Source of the DNA: Hahella chejuensis KCTC 2396
GTDB lineage: Bacteria > Pseudomonadota > Gammaproteobacteria > Pseudomonadales > Oleiphilaceae
Assembly: GCF_000012985.1 (NCBI RefSeq)
Contig: NC_007645.1
Location: 3,068,501 to 3,132,500 of the forward strand
Direction: 5' to 3'
DNA: 64,000 nt
Both the position numbers and the translations under genes were made by a program. Shown one piece after another: positions 25,960-34,712 of the stretch. The number at the start of each line of letters is the position of its first letter. Within the stretch, counting starts at the first letter, position 1. The notes beneath the pieces are model-generated. The model was not told the origin of the DNA. It worked only from the letters and a program-made list of their open reading frames with translations, and made no database searches.

Positions 25960-25976
25960 GCCTCCCATCTTGCAGC

Positions 25977-26012
25977 GCCAGCGCACGTTTTCGATAACGT
26001 GCGCTGGCTTTT
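25977..26012. terminator. strong terminator between convergent genes
   Basis: A 13-bp perfect stem (GCCAGCGCACGTT / AACGTGCGCTGGC) with a 6-base loop is followed by TTTT. It ends the laminarinase transcript and lies right at the end of the opposing GST gene. Confidence 0.9.
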
Positions 26013-26017
26013 GCGAA

Positions 26018-26641
26018 CTACTCTGCGTTGTACTTCGCCTCACTCTCCAGCGCCGCCTGATAACCGGCATGTTTCTCCAGCACAGCCTGATAGCGTTGAA
26101 TATTGGGATATTTGGCCATCGCGCCGCTGCGCTGCAGGAAATCCAAAATGAAAGAGATCATGATATCCGCGCCAGTGAGCCGGTTATCCACCAGATAGTC
26201 TTTGCCTTCCAGAGAGCGCTCCAGGTGACCGATCACCTTGCCGATTTCGGACTGCGCGTATCCTTGCAAAAAGCGGGTTTCAGTTCCGTCTTTATCCAGA
26301 AACAGCTTCAGTAATAACGGCAGCATCGCCGAGCTTTCCGCGAAGTGAATCCAGTACAGATACTCCGCGAAAGATTTGCTGTCGCGGGCTGGCGCCAGCC
26401 TGTCCGGGGCGTAGCGTTCAATCAGATATTCGGTAATGGCGCCGGATTCCGGCAGCACAATATCATCTATTTCAATCACCGGGGATTTGCCCAGAGGGTG
26501 GATCTGAGTCAATTCCGGTGGCGCCAGAGAGGTGGTTTTATCCCGCTGATAGGGGATCACGCTATAAGGCTGACCGATTTCCTCCACCAGCCAGATGATC
26601 CGGCGGGAGCGGGATTTGTTGAGGTGGTGCAGTTTGATCAT
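26018..26641 (-). CDS. glutathione S-transferase family protein
   Basis: ATG 26641-26639 opens the 207-residue protein with MIKLHHLNKSRSRRIIWLVE, the typical thioredoxin-fold start of bacterial GSTs; a longer frame upstream is not conserved. The N-terminal domain (1-80) contains the PVIEIDDIVLPESGAITEYL glutathione-binding segment. The C-terminal domain (90-205) is helical, with LTGADIMISF as the N-capping box. Ser/Arg near residue 9-13 is where the activating Ser or Tyr usually lies. It should conjugate or reduce electrophiles in the cytosol; the substrate is unknown. Confidence 0.9.
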   Translation of the reverse strand: MIKLHHLNKSRSRRIIWLVEEIGQPYSVIPYQRDKTTSLAPPELTQIHPLGKSPVIEIDDIVLPESGAITEYLIERYAPDRLAPARDSKSFAEYLYWIHFAESSAMLPLLLKLFLDKDGTETRFLQGYAQSEIGKVIGHLERSLEGKDYLVDNRLTGADIMISFILDFLQRSGAMAKYPNIQRYQAVLEKHAGYQAALESEAKYNAE

Positions 26642-26976
26642 GGGGTGAAGTCCTGTTCTCTGGGTGTGGTTGACGCAGGGCGTTTCCGGGACGACTGTGG
26701 ACGGATAAGGTGACGACGCTAGCGTGAAAACGCCCCTGAATGAATCAGGCATCGATGTTAAGTGATTGAAAAACTGCGGTAAATAACCGCCGGATGTTTT
26801 CGGTGTAAATTTTAATAATCCGCGCGCGGCAGGCTTTTTCCACTCCACTATAATTAAAGTAGAGCCGGGAAAGCCTGGAGTTAGTTTTACTGCGCGTGAG
26901 GCGACGTTCCGGACCTACTGCAAAACGTCTCTGCATGGATCATCAACAAGGTCGATTCTATCGGCGGGTGAAGTCT

Positions 26977-28347
26977 ATGAGAGATGCCAGAATAAAACCC
27001 AAGCAATTACCTTCTGTCTGTCCATGGTTGTTTTCCCTTCTGATCAACACTCTGTGGATCTCGGATTTGCGGGCGGTTGATTTCGATACGTTCAAGCAGG
27101 AAGCGGAGAAAGCCGGGGCGGTGTATGTCGCCTATTCGGACGGAGAGGAGTTTCGCCAACTTTTTGTCGAGGGTAAAGCCAGTGAGGCGATTCATCGTTT
27201 GCAGAGCTTGACTCCCGACGACGCCAAGACCGTCTATGACTATTTCATTCTCGGCAACATGCTCTACCAGCTCGACCCGAACGGCAGCTACAGCTATATG
27301 ATTCGCGCCGAGCGGCTGGAGCCTGACAACCCCATGATCCTCTACGAGAGAGGCATGCATGAACATCGCAACAGCCAGTTTCAAAGTGCGTTGCGCTACT
27401 ATGAAAGGCTGGTCAGGGCCAGGCCGCAGGGGCTGAATCCCATCGCCTGGGCGTACATCACTCATGCATACCTGATGCAGGGAGACGTGGACAAAGCGTT
27501 TAACGCCTGGCGCAAGTCTGATTTCAGCGAGCATCATATCGCCATAGAAAAAGGCATGTATACGCTATTCTCCAATAGCCGTCAGGAGGCGCGCCGAGAG
27601 GCGCTTATTCGCGATATTGAGGCGGGGGCGACAGAGAAGCTTTGTGATTTGTGGACGCTGGACTCGAACTGGGAGGTAGACTGGTGGAATCAGCGCCCGA
27701 AAGCGGATTACCTGGCGTTCGACAGATCTTTGATCGCCAGGATGGTGACGGATAACGCTTCGCCGCAGGCAGCGCAACTGCGTCTGTGTCAGGACATCGA
27801 CAGGCTTTCAAAAGAAGAGCTGCTGCAAAGGTTGCAGGCGCTGAAGATTTCTCCGCCAGATAATCAATTGCCCGTTTCCGCCACACTGATCTGGCGTATT
27901 TTTGCTCAGCTGACCACAATGGAGGCGGCGACGCCCAACCAGCTGTTCGACAGATACGGCGCGCAACTGAAAAGCTACGCGGCGCAATTTCCCCAAGAGT
28001 CCTTGTATTACGACTTGCTTGGCTTCTTATACGCCAATGCGGGCAAGAGCGATGCGTTGAAAGAAGTGGACGAATACGGCTGGAAAATTCTCAAGAAAGA
28101 GAAGTTCGCCAACAGTTATGTGATCGGCCTGGGAAGGGAAAATAAAGCTTTTATCCCAACTCTCAATGAGGCGCTGCGGGAATTTCCCAATAGCGCGTTC
28201 CTGAATACGATCTATCTGCAGTTCGGCGAAAAGAACAAGCAGACTCTGGCGCGTTATGTGGCGTCCCAGTTTAGCAATGTCAGCGGCTCAACCTATCGCT
28301 TGAGCGATTACATGGCGAGCCTGCAGTATGAACTTGAGAATCTGTAG
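26977..28347 (+). CDS. exported protein with tetratricopeptide-like helices
   Basis: Three in-frame ATGs exist. I prefer 26977, which places a signal-peptide-like segment (LPSVCPWLFSLLINTLWISDLRA) at residues 11-35; the ribosome site (GGTGAAG) is weak. The mature part (about 35-456) has repeated helix pairs of TPR type (YDYFILGNMLYQLDPNGSY, YERGMHEHRNSQFQSALRYY, WAYITHAYLMQGDVDKAFNA), then a less regular helical half. TPR proteins bind other proteins. The partner is unknown, and no operon context helps. It is divergent from the GST gene and convergent with the arsenite methyltransferase gene. Confidence 0.75.
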   Translation: MRDARIKPKQLPSVCPWLFSLLINTLWISDLRAVDFDTFKQEAEKAGAVYVAYSDGEEFRQLFVEGKASEAIHRLQSLTPDDAKTVYDYFILGNMLYQLDPNGSYSYMIRAERLEPDNPMILYERGMHEHRNSQFQSALRYYERLVRARPQGLNPIAWAYITHAYLMQGDVDKAFNAWRKSDFSEHHIAIEKGMYTLFSNSRQEARREALIRDIEAGATEKLCDLWTLDSNWEVDWWNQRPKADYLAFDRSLIARMVTDNASPQAAQLRLCQDIDRLSKEELLQRLQALKISPPDNQLPVSATLIWRIFAQLTTMEAATPNQLFDRYGAQLKSYAAQFPQESLYYDLLGFLYANAGKSDALKEVDEYGWKILKKEKFANSYVIGLGRENKAFIPTLNEALREFPNSAFLNTIYLQFGEKNKQTLARYVASQFSNVSGSTYRLSDYMASLQYELENL

Positions 28348-28369
28348 CCGGGTCCCAAGAAAGTCGAGT

Positions 28370-28389
28370 GCGCGCCAGGTAAGGCGCGC
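28370..28389. terminator. hairpin between convergent genes
   Basis: GCGCGCC / GGCGCGC with loop AGGTAA, located between the ends of the TPR and arsenite methyltransferase genes. There is no T-run. Confidence 0.4.
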
Positions 28390-28398
28390 CGGTGAGAA

Positions 28399-29442
28399 TT
28401 AGCAACAGGGAGCGTCTGCGCTGACGGAAGAAGAGGCTCCGTCAAACGGGGTTGCGGTTCCGCAGCCCTCAAAAATGCCGTAGTGTCGGCTAAAGTCGCC
28501 GATAAACTGAAAATGCCCGGCGAAGCGGGTGTCCTGCAGCATCCGCCAGGTATTGCCGCAGACCGGAAAGCCCCGGCCAGTTTCGATGGCGTGATGTTTG
28601 TCGAGAATGAACCGGTGAGGGTGGTCTGGAACAGTCCCTTGATAGATCACCGCCTGCCCGTAGTCCTCACAAGCGGTTTCCAGTTCATCGATTTTGAACA
28701 GTCTGTAGGTGGCGGAGTAAAAATTAATACTGCCGATACGGTCCGCCAGACTGTTATCGGTGATGGCCAGTGGTCTGTCCTCCACCAGACGCGGATCGGC
28801 GAAGCCGTTCTGATGCGCCAGCCGCAGGAAGTCGTTCCAGTACAGCGCGCCGCCCAGACATTCGCCATAGAGGGTAGGGTCGTCGTGGAGGTCTGCTGGA
28901 ACCCGTCTGTCGGCATACACATCAGAAAAGTAAAACTCACCGCCGGGCTTCAGCAGGCGATGCAATCCGCGCAATACGGAGGCTTTATCCGGCGACAGAT
29001 TAATCACGCAATTGGAGACGATGACATCAAAAGACCCAGGCTCAAGATTCAGCTCGTCGAGTTTTTCAATATAACCCTGCAAAAAGCGCACGTTATCAAA
29101 CCCAAACTGCTCCGCGTGCCAGGCCTGATGGGAGCGAGCGACCTGCAACTGCTCATCCGTCATATCCACGCCGACTACTTCTCCATGCTCACCCACCAAC
29201 TGAGCCAGCGCATACACATCCCGCCCGGAACCACAGCCCAGATCCAGCACCCGACAGCCTTCCAACAACGGCGGACACACCAGGCCACACCCGTAATAAC
29301 GGGCGGACACCTCTGGATGAATCCGCGCCAACAAAGGCTTCAACCAGGCGGGAACACGGCTGACATCACAACAGGCGGAAGTTTTCAAGTCAGAAGAACT
29401 TTGCAGCTGTTTGCCGTAGTAGTCTTTGACGAGTTCATGCAT
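28399..29442 (-). CDS. arsM: arsenite S-adenosylmethionine methyltransferase
   Basis: The 347-residue protein has a Rossmann methyltransferase core with SAM motif VLDLGCGSGRDVYAL (about residues 65-79), followed by GVDMTDEQLQVA and SNCVINLSPDK. The cysteines fit the ArsM arsenic-binding set: a cluster CC at 24-25 (SACCDVSR), C in SNCVINL (about 150) and C in YGECLGGALYW (about 200). The C-terminus adds another Cys-rich tail (SADAPCC). ArsM converts As(III) to methylated, partly volatile forms for detoxification. No arsR, arsB or arsC neighbour is present, so regulation is unclear. Confidence 0.88.
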   Translation of the reverse strand: MHELVKDYYGKQLQSSSDLKTSACCDVSRVPAWLKPLLARIHPEVSARYYGCGLVCPPLLEGCRVLDLGCGSGRDVYALAQLVGEHGEVVGVDMTDEQLQVARSHQAWHAEQFGFDNVRFLQGYIEKLDELNLEPGSFDVIVSNCVINLSPDKASVLRGLHRLLKPGGEFYFSDVYADRRVPADLHDDPTLYGECLGGALYWNDFLRLAHQNGFADPRLVEDRPLAITDNSLADRIGSINFYSATYRLFKIDELETACEDYGQAVIYQGTVPDHPHRFILDKHHAIETGRGFPVCGNTWRMLQDTRFAGHFQFIGDFSRHYGIFEGCGTATPFDGASSSVSADAPCC

Positions 29443-29506
29443 AAGGCGTTTCCTGGATCTAGTCGTAACAAGGTTAACTGAACAGCCTGAAGGCTAACCC
29501 AGAAGT

Positions 29507-29755
29507 CTAGTCGTTATCCAGATCAAAGGTATCGCCCGCTGGCCAACCGGCTTTCATTACGCCGATCAGATTGTCTACCGTCACCCAGCCTACAACCTCG
29601 GCCGTATAGCCAAGCTCCCACTCCTCGCCGTTCCAGTAAACGATATCGTAAGTTCCCATACCATAAGGGTAACGCACCGCCACCAAGTACAATCCCTCGC
29701 CAGGAATTTCAGTGTCTTCTTGCCATTTAACAGGCAGGTTAATATTCGTGTCCAT
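29507..29755 (-). CDS. small DUF551-like hypothetical protein
   Basis: ATG 29755 (AAAGG about 12 bases upstream) is preferred to a TTG four codons earlier. The 82-residue product reads like a short phage- or plasmid-associated DUF551-type protein: WQEDTEIPGEGLYLVAV, DIVYWNGEEWELG and VGWVTVDNLIGV, with Trp/Tyr-rich strands. No function is known for such proteins. Confidence 0.6.
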   Translation of the reverse strand: MDTNINLPVKWQEDTEIPGEGLYLVAVRYPYGMGTYDIVYWNGEEWELGYTAEVVGWVTVDNLIGVMKAGWPAGDTFDLDND

Positions 29756-29880
29756 AGCGCTTCTCAACCTTTAAATCAAAGCAGTTTAATCATTATTTGG
29801 TTTGGGGTAATGCTATCTATCGTTCGCTAAGCGACTTTGATTATGATTGAGGGCGTTTATCTAATAGCGGTATAGCGAAA

Positions 29881-30471
29881 ATGGTGTTTTTTTCTTTAGC
29901 GGATACGCCCGAAAAGGCAGTTAATCGCGTTCGAATTTTTATTGTGCTTTCTACACTGTTTTTAATGGTCTCATGTGGAGGAGAGCCATTAGAAGTTAAA
30001 ACGTATACCAAAGATGGCCTGACGATGACTATCCCTGGTAGTTGGCGTGCGACGGAGGATTCCTATCAAACTTGGGGGACTCGGTTTTTGTCTTTCGATG
30101 CCGTGGATGACGCCATTGTAAATGTAGAAATATACACCGCTGAGAATGTCCGGGACTTAAAGAAAGAGGACAATTTTGGCTTGCAGAAGCTGGTCAAGCA
30201 ATACAATAGGCTTTCGGACTCGTTTTTAGTGGCGGCCAGCGAGAAAAGCGAGCCCGTATTTAGGGAAATTAGCAGGCTTGGCTTAAACGGCATTGAGCAA
30301 AGTGGGACCGCTAAGTTTCTGGATATCGATGCGAGCTATGTCAAAGAGTTTTATCTGGTTAACAAAGAAAATGGAGAAGCATTTTTTATCGCGGTCGAAG
30401 CATCCCCAGATGAGCATAAGTTGATGAATCAGGAGATTGATCTTTTTTTATCCAAGCTGATTGAGAACTGA
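29881..30471 (+). CDS. lipoprotein of unknown function
   Basis: The 196-residue precursor has a long signal segment (VRIFIVLSTLFLMVSCGG) with lipobox VSCG, so Cys32 should be lipidated. The mature domain (about 40-196) alternates strands and helices (DGLTMTIPGSWRAT, GIEQSGTAKFLDID, ASYVKEFYLVNKE, GEAFFIAVEASPDE). It resembles small periplasmic PsbP/DcrB-like domains in pattern, but I cannot confirm that. AT content is slightly higher than average for the window. Confidence 0.75.
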   Translation: MVFFSLADTPEKAVNRVRIFIVLSTLFLMVSCGGEPLEVKTYTKDGLTMTIPGSWRATEDSYQTWGTRFLSFDAVDDAIVNVEIYTAENVRDLKKEDNFGLQKLVKQYNRLSDSFLVAASEKSEPVFREISRLGLNGIEQSGTAKFLDIDASYVKEFYLVNKENGEAFFIAVEASPDEHKLMNQEIDLFLSKLIEN

Positions 30472-30516
30472 CGTTGATGGAATTCAGGCATAACGCGTTC
30501 GGCGTTGACATAAACA

Positions 30517-31092
30517 CTACGTCATCGCCTCATTAATCAACGACGTCAAAACATGATCCGTCCATTCGCCGTTTATCTTCAGATAGGACCGGGCTTTTCC
30601 TTCCACCTCAAAACCCAGGGATTCTAATAATTTGCCGCTGCGGTGATTTTCCGGGCGATAGTTGGCCATGATGCGGTGGAGGCCGTAGTGGTGAAACATG
30701 AAGTAGATCCCCGCTGTCAGGGCCTCCTGCATTAAGCCTTTGCCTTGTTCTTGTCCTGCAATGGCGAAGCCCAGGTGGCAGGCCTGGAAGGCGCCGCGCA
30801 CGATGTTGGAGAAGTTGCAGATGCCGATAACGTCGTCAGACTGTTGGCGGAACATCAATAAGTTCACCGCGTAGCCTTGCTCCATGACCTGAGCCATGTC
30901 CGTCAGGCGGCGTAATTGGCCAGAGAAAGTATAGAAATCGTCATCCCGGGCGGGCTCCCAGGGCGTTAAATGGGCCTTGTTGCTTGTGTAGTAATCAAGC
31001 ACGTTTTGAGCGTAAATAGGAGAAGCCAAGCGTAGGGAAAGGCGTTCTGTCAGCAAGCCTGCGCTGGGAAATAGCTGTAATTCTGGAAGCAT
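30517..31092 (-). CDS. RimJ/RimL-type GNAT acetyltransferase
   Basis: The 191-residue protein matches N-terminal acetyltransferases of RimJ type: TERLSLRLASPIYAQNVLDY at the N-terminus, IAGQEQGKGLMQEALTAG (acetyl-CoA pyrophosphate loop, about 110-127), LHRIMANYRPENHRSGKLLESLGF (about 138-161) and a C-terminal SYLKINGEWTDHVL. It probably acetylates a ribosomal protein N-terminus or a small amine. A well-spaced start at 31092 is used. Confidence 0.9.
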   Translation of the reverse strand: MLPELQLFPSAGLLTERLSLRLASPIYAQNVLDYYTSNKAHLTPWEPARDDDFYTFSGQLRRLTDMAQVMEQGYAVNLLMFRQQSDDVIGICNFSNIVRGAFQACHLGFAIAGQEQGKGLMQEALTAGIYFMFHHYGLHRIMANYRPENHRSGKLLESLGFEVEGKARSYLKINGEWTDHVLTSLINEAMT

Positions 31093-31271
31093 TCTTCTAT
31101 TCCGTAGATAAAATAGATAAATCGGGCTCCTAGTTTACCGAATTACGGCTGTAGAAGGCCTATGTGTAGTGTTAAATTACCGCCCTGAAATTCGCGCTTG
31201 CGCAAAACCACAGCCAAAGCGCGCCAGGCGCAGTGCGTTTCATCTCAATTCATCAGAGGGAGATTATTAGG

Positions 31272-31547
31272 ATGGTCAGATTCACGCAGTTTGCCGGCGG
31301 CGCGATGGTGGTGATCGCAGCTGCGCTCCTGCTCATCAAAATTTTCAGCGGTGAGAATGCCGGTCTTAGTGATGAATCCATCTACTTTATGTCCCTCTTC
31401 CAAGCTTTTCTCGGTGGTCTGGTGATCTACGGGGGACAGTTGAAGATTCAGGGGAAAGAGAACGGCGATAAGATTTTCAGGGCGAGCATCGCCGCAACGC
31501 TGTTGTTTTTTGTTATGGCTTATCGCTGGTTTTACAGTGGGGTGTAG
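31272..31547 (+). CDS. small membrane protein, 91 residues
   Basis: ATG 31272 follows GAGGGAG with about 10 bases spacing; an upstream in-frame start at 31233 lacks a ribosome site. Three hydrophobic helices are predicted: FAGGAMVVIAAALLLIKIF, YFMSLFQAFLGGLVIYGG and ASIAATLLFFVMAY. Function is unknown. Confidence 0.65.
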   Translation: MVRFTQFAGGAMVVIAAALLLIKIFSGENAGLSDESIYFMSLFQAFLGGLVIYGGQLKIQGKENGDKIFRASIAATLLFFVMAYRWFYSGV

Positions 31548-31592
31548 CGCGGCGAGTTTTCAAAAGTCTGTAAAGTGCGCTGTTGAAAAACG

Positions 31593-32414
31593 ATGATAAC
31601 TTGGAAACACCAGCCAGAGGATGCGTTCGTATCCCGTTACATAGAGTGTTATTGGTTTCTTCGCAAAGACCAGGACGATATCGCTCATGACAGCCCCAAA
31701 CTGAATCCCTGTCCAGAAGCCCATTTAATTATTGCCCCGCCAGAGCAGCCCTATACGTACGGGCTTTGCGAGCGGGAGCTTTCCGGAAAAGGGACGCATC
31801 TGAAGCTTCCCAACACCAGCAGTATGACTTTGCATCAGGCGGAGCCGTTCGCCATCCTGGGGGTTAAATTCAAGCCGGGCGCGCTCTATTCAATCGCCAA
31901 TGGTCTCGCCGCTATTGATGACGTCATCTCTCCGCCGGGTTTTCTGGCTGAAATGCCTGATCTGCTGAGAGAGGATGTTCTCAAAAACGCCGCCGACAAC
32001 GCTGTAACCGTAGGCCGGAACTTAGATGCATGGTTCAAGGCGCATTCGGACTGCATCAGGGAAGATCGGCATAGCCGGCTTGCGCGAGATGCTCTGGCGC
32101 TGCTTGCAACCACGAAAGCGTCTGAACTTGAGACAGGGCTGTATCGTTCTTTGCGGGCGGTGCAGCGCGCCTTTGTGCGGGTGACGGGACTGACGCCGAA
32201 ACAATATCAGATCATGGTGCGACTGGATGAGCTACTGTTGTATCTATACCAGCAAAATACCGAATCCATGAGCTGGGCGGATGTGGCCGCCATTTTTGGC
32301 TTTACTGATCAGCCTCATCTGATCCGATACTTCAAGAAACTGATTGGCGATACGCCTCACGCGTACCGGCAAGCCAAAAATTTAACCATAGATGCTTATG
32401 GCGACTTCGATTAA
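31593..32414 (+). CDS. AraC-family transcriptional regulator
   Basis: The 273-residue protein has an N-terminal cupin-like or DUF6597-type domain (about 1-150: YIECYWFLRKD, NPCPEAHLII, LGVKFKPGALYSI) and a C-terminal AraC helix-turn-helix region (about 175-265). The second HTH is clear (SWADVAAIFGFTDQPHLIRY FKKL); the first is short. The effector and targets are unknown. It lies 45 bases after the 91-residue membrane-protein gene and could share a transcript with it. Confidence 0.88.
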   Translation: MITWKHQPEDAFVSRYIECYWFLRKDQDDIAHDSPKLNPCPEAHLIIAPPEQPYTYGLCERELSGKGTHLKLPNTSSMTLHQAEPFAILGVKFKPGALYSIANGLAAIDDVISPPGFLAEMPDLLREDVLKNAADNAVTVGRNLDAWFKAHSDCIREDRHSRLARDALALLATTKASELETGLYRSLRAVQRAFVRVTGLTPKQYQIMVRLDELLLYLYQQNTESMSWADVAAIFGFTDQPHLIRYFKKLIGDTPHAYRQAKNLTIDAYGDFD

Positions 32415-32493
32415 GTCTGGTTTTTCAGGCGGGCGTCGCGAATATGACATATAATCGCCGCCCCAACACGCGCACGGATTATCGAGGTAGTAA

Positions 32494-32856
32494 ATGAGCG
32501 ATAGCGCATACAGCGATCTGGCGGCGGGCCAGATCGATTCGAGAAACGCAGAAAGGCGTTTCACCCGCAAAGAAGAGTTTCAAACTCAAAAAGAATGGGG
32601 CGAGCAGTACTTTGGCGAGAGAATCAACGCGCTGCTGATCACTTTTTCCATGATGCTGCTGACTGCAGTCTGGATGATCACCGTTACGGATCTGACCCGG
32701 TATGGCGTGACAGCCGCCGTTGCACTCTCGTATTGCTTACTGGCGAAAGTGCTATTCAGGAAAAAGCGGGAGCTACAACGCTTCAGAGAGGCGCAGGCGA
32801 TGCGATTCATGCGCCGTAAGCAATGGCTTGACCAGCAGGCCAAGACGGTAGCGTAG
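32494..32856 (+). CDS. small membrane protein with charged ends
   Basis: This 120-residue protein has two hydrophobic helices (LLITFSMMLLTAVWMITV and TAAVALSYCLLAKVLF) between an acidic N-terminus and a strongly basic C-terminus (RKKRELQRFREAQ), so the ends should be cytosolic. It has no family assignment. It may be co-transcribed with the 129-residue gene 37 bases downstream. Confidence 0.6.
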   Translation: MSDSAYSDLAAGQIDSRNAERRFTRKEEFQTQKEWGEQYFGERINALLITFSMMLLTAVWMITVTDLTRYGVTAAVALSYCLLAKVLFRKKRELQRFREAQAMRFMRRKQWLDQQAKTVA

Positions 32857-32893
32857 TTGAATCTGTGAGTCGATTTGAGCGGAGGCAGGGCGA

Positions 32894-33283
32894 ATGGCTG
32901 ATATTCAGATAGAAGGCGTTTCACTGGCGGAAATACTCAGCTGGACAGAGGCGGAGTTTGACGCCCTGGTCCTTACCGATAAGCCCCTGGTGGTTAACAT
33001 CGGCTCCGCATCCGTACTGGGACAGTTCTCATACACAGACAAAATCCTGACTGTCGAACTGGCGCAAATCGACGGCGGAGGCGAGGGCGTTTTGCCCGCC
33101 ATTACCCGCATCGCGAAAAAAGCGGCGCAAATTAAGAACGCTGAACACATAGAATGCGTCGTACACGCCATCCACTGCGCCAACCCCAACCTGAAATTAC
33201 GCGCCCATTTGGAGCGCACCGGCTTTGAAATCAAGCAGGTGGAAGGGAAAGGCGAGGCGTATTTTAAGAGGGTTTCTGTTTAG
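32894..33283 (+). CDS. small protein with a GNAT-like C-terminal motif
   Basis: The 129-residue protein begins with DIQIEGVSLAEILSWTEAEF. Strands VVNIGSASVLGQFSYTD and ILTVELAQIDGG lead to a helix, and the end reads LRAHLERTGFEIKQVEGKGEAYF. The segment resembles the end of GNAT acetyltransferases (helix then GFE...), but the CoA-binding loop is not evident. It may be a degenerate relative with a binding role. Confidence 0.6.
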   Translation: MADIQIEGVSLAEILSWTEAEFDALVLTDKPLVVNIGSASVLGQFSYTDKILTVELAQIDGGGEGVLPAITRIAKKAAQIKNAEHIECVVHAIHCANPNLKLRAHLERTGFEIKQVEGKGEAYFKRVSV

Positions 33284-33401
33284 GACATAACGGAACGAAT
33301 GGGCCCCTAAAGCTAAGCAAGCCTCGCCTTTTTGTTCTACCCTGTGGGTCAAAGAACATAGAAATTACAAGACCTACAACAAGTCGCGGGGGGTCTTCAG
33401 C

Positions 33402-34268
33402 GTGATTAATAAACTCCTGTCCCGTTTTAGGGCCCGTCAGCCGAAAGTTAATGATAGGTCTTTTGATGTCGTTGAGAGGTACGCCTCCGCTAACAGAGAT
33501 GCATATCAGCAGATCCAGAACGTTAGCGAAGAGAGCATTATTGCTGAATCCAGGAGAGTAGCTCCAATAGTTTCAGACATACTTCGGTCTGTTAAAGAGC
33601 TGTTGAAAAGGGAGCGAGTGACGGGAAAGGATATTCAGTCCTATATCTTGGAGCGCCTTGATGAGTTGCAACTCTATCCCGCGATGGCTGGATATGGAGG
33701 CTTTCCGGCAGCCATCGGCGTTTCGGTTAACAGCCAACTTATTCACCACCCACCCACGGATGAAGTCATTACAGATGGATCGGTGGTAACGATTGAGCTG
33801 GGCGCCTCCTCCACGTCCGCCTATGCTTCTCAGACTTGGACCTTTGTTAAAGGCGATGCGTCAAAGCAGCGCCTGAATATATGCAATGCGGCGCTGGATG
33901 CATTGTCCTGCGGTATTGAGAAAGTATGGTCTTCTAATAGAGTGGGGGATATCTCATTTGCGATTCAATCTGCGGTTGAGAACGCTGGATGCCATGTCGT
34001 TAGGGAGTATTGTGGATACGGAATGGGAAAAAACAGGATTCAAGACCCTCAAATCCTATGCTTCGGTCGGCCCGATACCGGTCCAAAAGTCCAAGTTGGG
34101 CGGATTCTGAATATTCATGTCATGGCCACCGAGAAGAGGGCAAAGATTGAGCATTCAAGTGACGGCTGGGGAGTGAGTAGCGCGCAGGGTGGATTATGTG
34201 TGGGGTATAGCGCTATGGTGCTGGTTACAGAGAATGGGCATGAAATCCTGAGTGACATAAACATGTAG
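33402..34268 (+). CDS. methionine-aminopeptidase-fold protein without metal ligands
   Basis: A GTG start at 33402 with GGGGGG 9 bases upstream opens a 288-residue M24-like protein. It keeps the family layout: an N-terminal helix region (SRRVAPIVSDILRSVKELL), GYGGFPAAIGVSVNSQLIHHPP, VVTIELGASSTSAYASQTWTF and GYGMGKNRIQDP. Aligned to known MetAPs, the ligands are mostly lost: the first Asp is E132, the second Asp is Ser143, the active-site His of GHGIG is Tyr, the Glu of TIEPM is His, and the final Glu is Ser. I infer a non-catalytic pseudoenzyme that may bind a peptide or protein. Confidence 0.78.
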   Translation: MINKLLSRFRARQPKVNDRSFDVVERYASANRDAYQQIQNVSEESIIAESRRVAPIVSDILRSVKELLKRERVTGKDIQSYILERLDELQLYPAMAGYGGFPAAIGVSVNSQLIHHPPTDEVITDGSVVTIELGASSTSAYASQTWTFVKGDASKQRLNICNAALDALSCGIEKVWSSNRVGDISFAIQSAVENAGCHVVREYCGYGMGKNRIQDPQILCFGRPDTGPKVQVGRILNIHVMATEKRAKIEHSSDGWGVSSAQGGLCVGYSAMVLVTENGHEILSDINM

Positions 34269-34332
34269 CGGCTCCGCAGGAAGCTTTAATAATGTCGCAA
34301 AGTAATTACCTTATCAGACAAGTGAAGCTCTA

Positions 34333-34668
34333 ATGGCGATACCCAAGAAAGGCTCCAGAAAGATAATCGTAGATTCGGTGGAATATCGCTGGATAATCAG
34401 ACATAAACCAACCTATTCCCAAGCAGCGTTTGTAACCGATGCGCTGGCCGGGGTTCAGCTGGCGGATAATACAGGCGCGATATTGGCGATTAGCTTTCCG
34501 TTTCCCAGATGCGATAATTGGCTTGAGAGACCTACGGAGCCTGTTACCCCAAAAATGATTGAGGCTTGTATTCGTGCGGCGTTGTCAGAGGGATGGCGTC
34601 CTGGGGAGCCGGGCGTTTCGTTTCTGTATAGCCACGCCCCTGCTGCACTTGTTGAATCAATTCAATAA
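34333..34668 (+). CDS. conserved hypothetical protein, 111 residues
   Basis: The protein starts AIPKKGSRKIIVDSVEYRW, continues RHKPTYSQAAFVTD and ends VTPKMIEACIRAALSEGWRP GEPG, a pattern I recall from stand-alone conserved proteins in many bacteria, with no known function. It is soluble and mixed alpha/beta. The neighbourhood of accessory orphans suggests that it belongs to the same kind of cargo. Confidence 0.65.
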   Translation: MAIPKKGSRKIIVDSVEYRWIIRHKPTYSQAAFVTDALAGVQLADNTGAILAISFPFPRCDNWLERPTEPVTPKMIEACIRAALSEGWRPGEPGVSFLYSHAPAALVESIQ

Positions 34669-34673
34669 CAGGC

Positions 34674-34689
34674 CGCCCGCATTCGGGCG
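34674..34689. terminator. hairpin between convergent genes
   Basis: CGCCCG/CGGGCG with a 4-base loop (CATT), between the orphan gene and the DnaB-type ATPase gene; no T-run. Confidence 0.4.
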
Positions 34690-34712
34690 ACTTGCCGTCT
34701 TACATGCGTCAG

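Noticed and set aside
28483-29481. A 332-codon plus-strand frame opposite the arsenite methyltransferase
   Set aside because: It mirrors the arsM gene, whose motifs (VLDLGCGSGRD) are clear on the minus strand.
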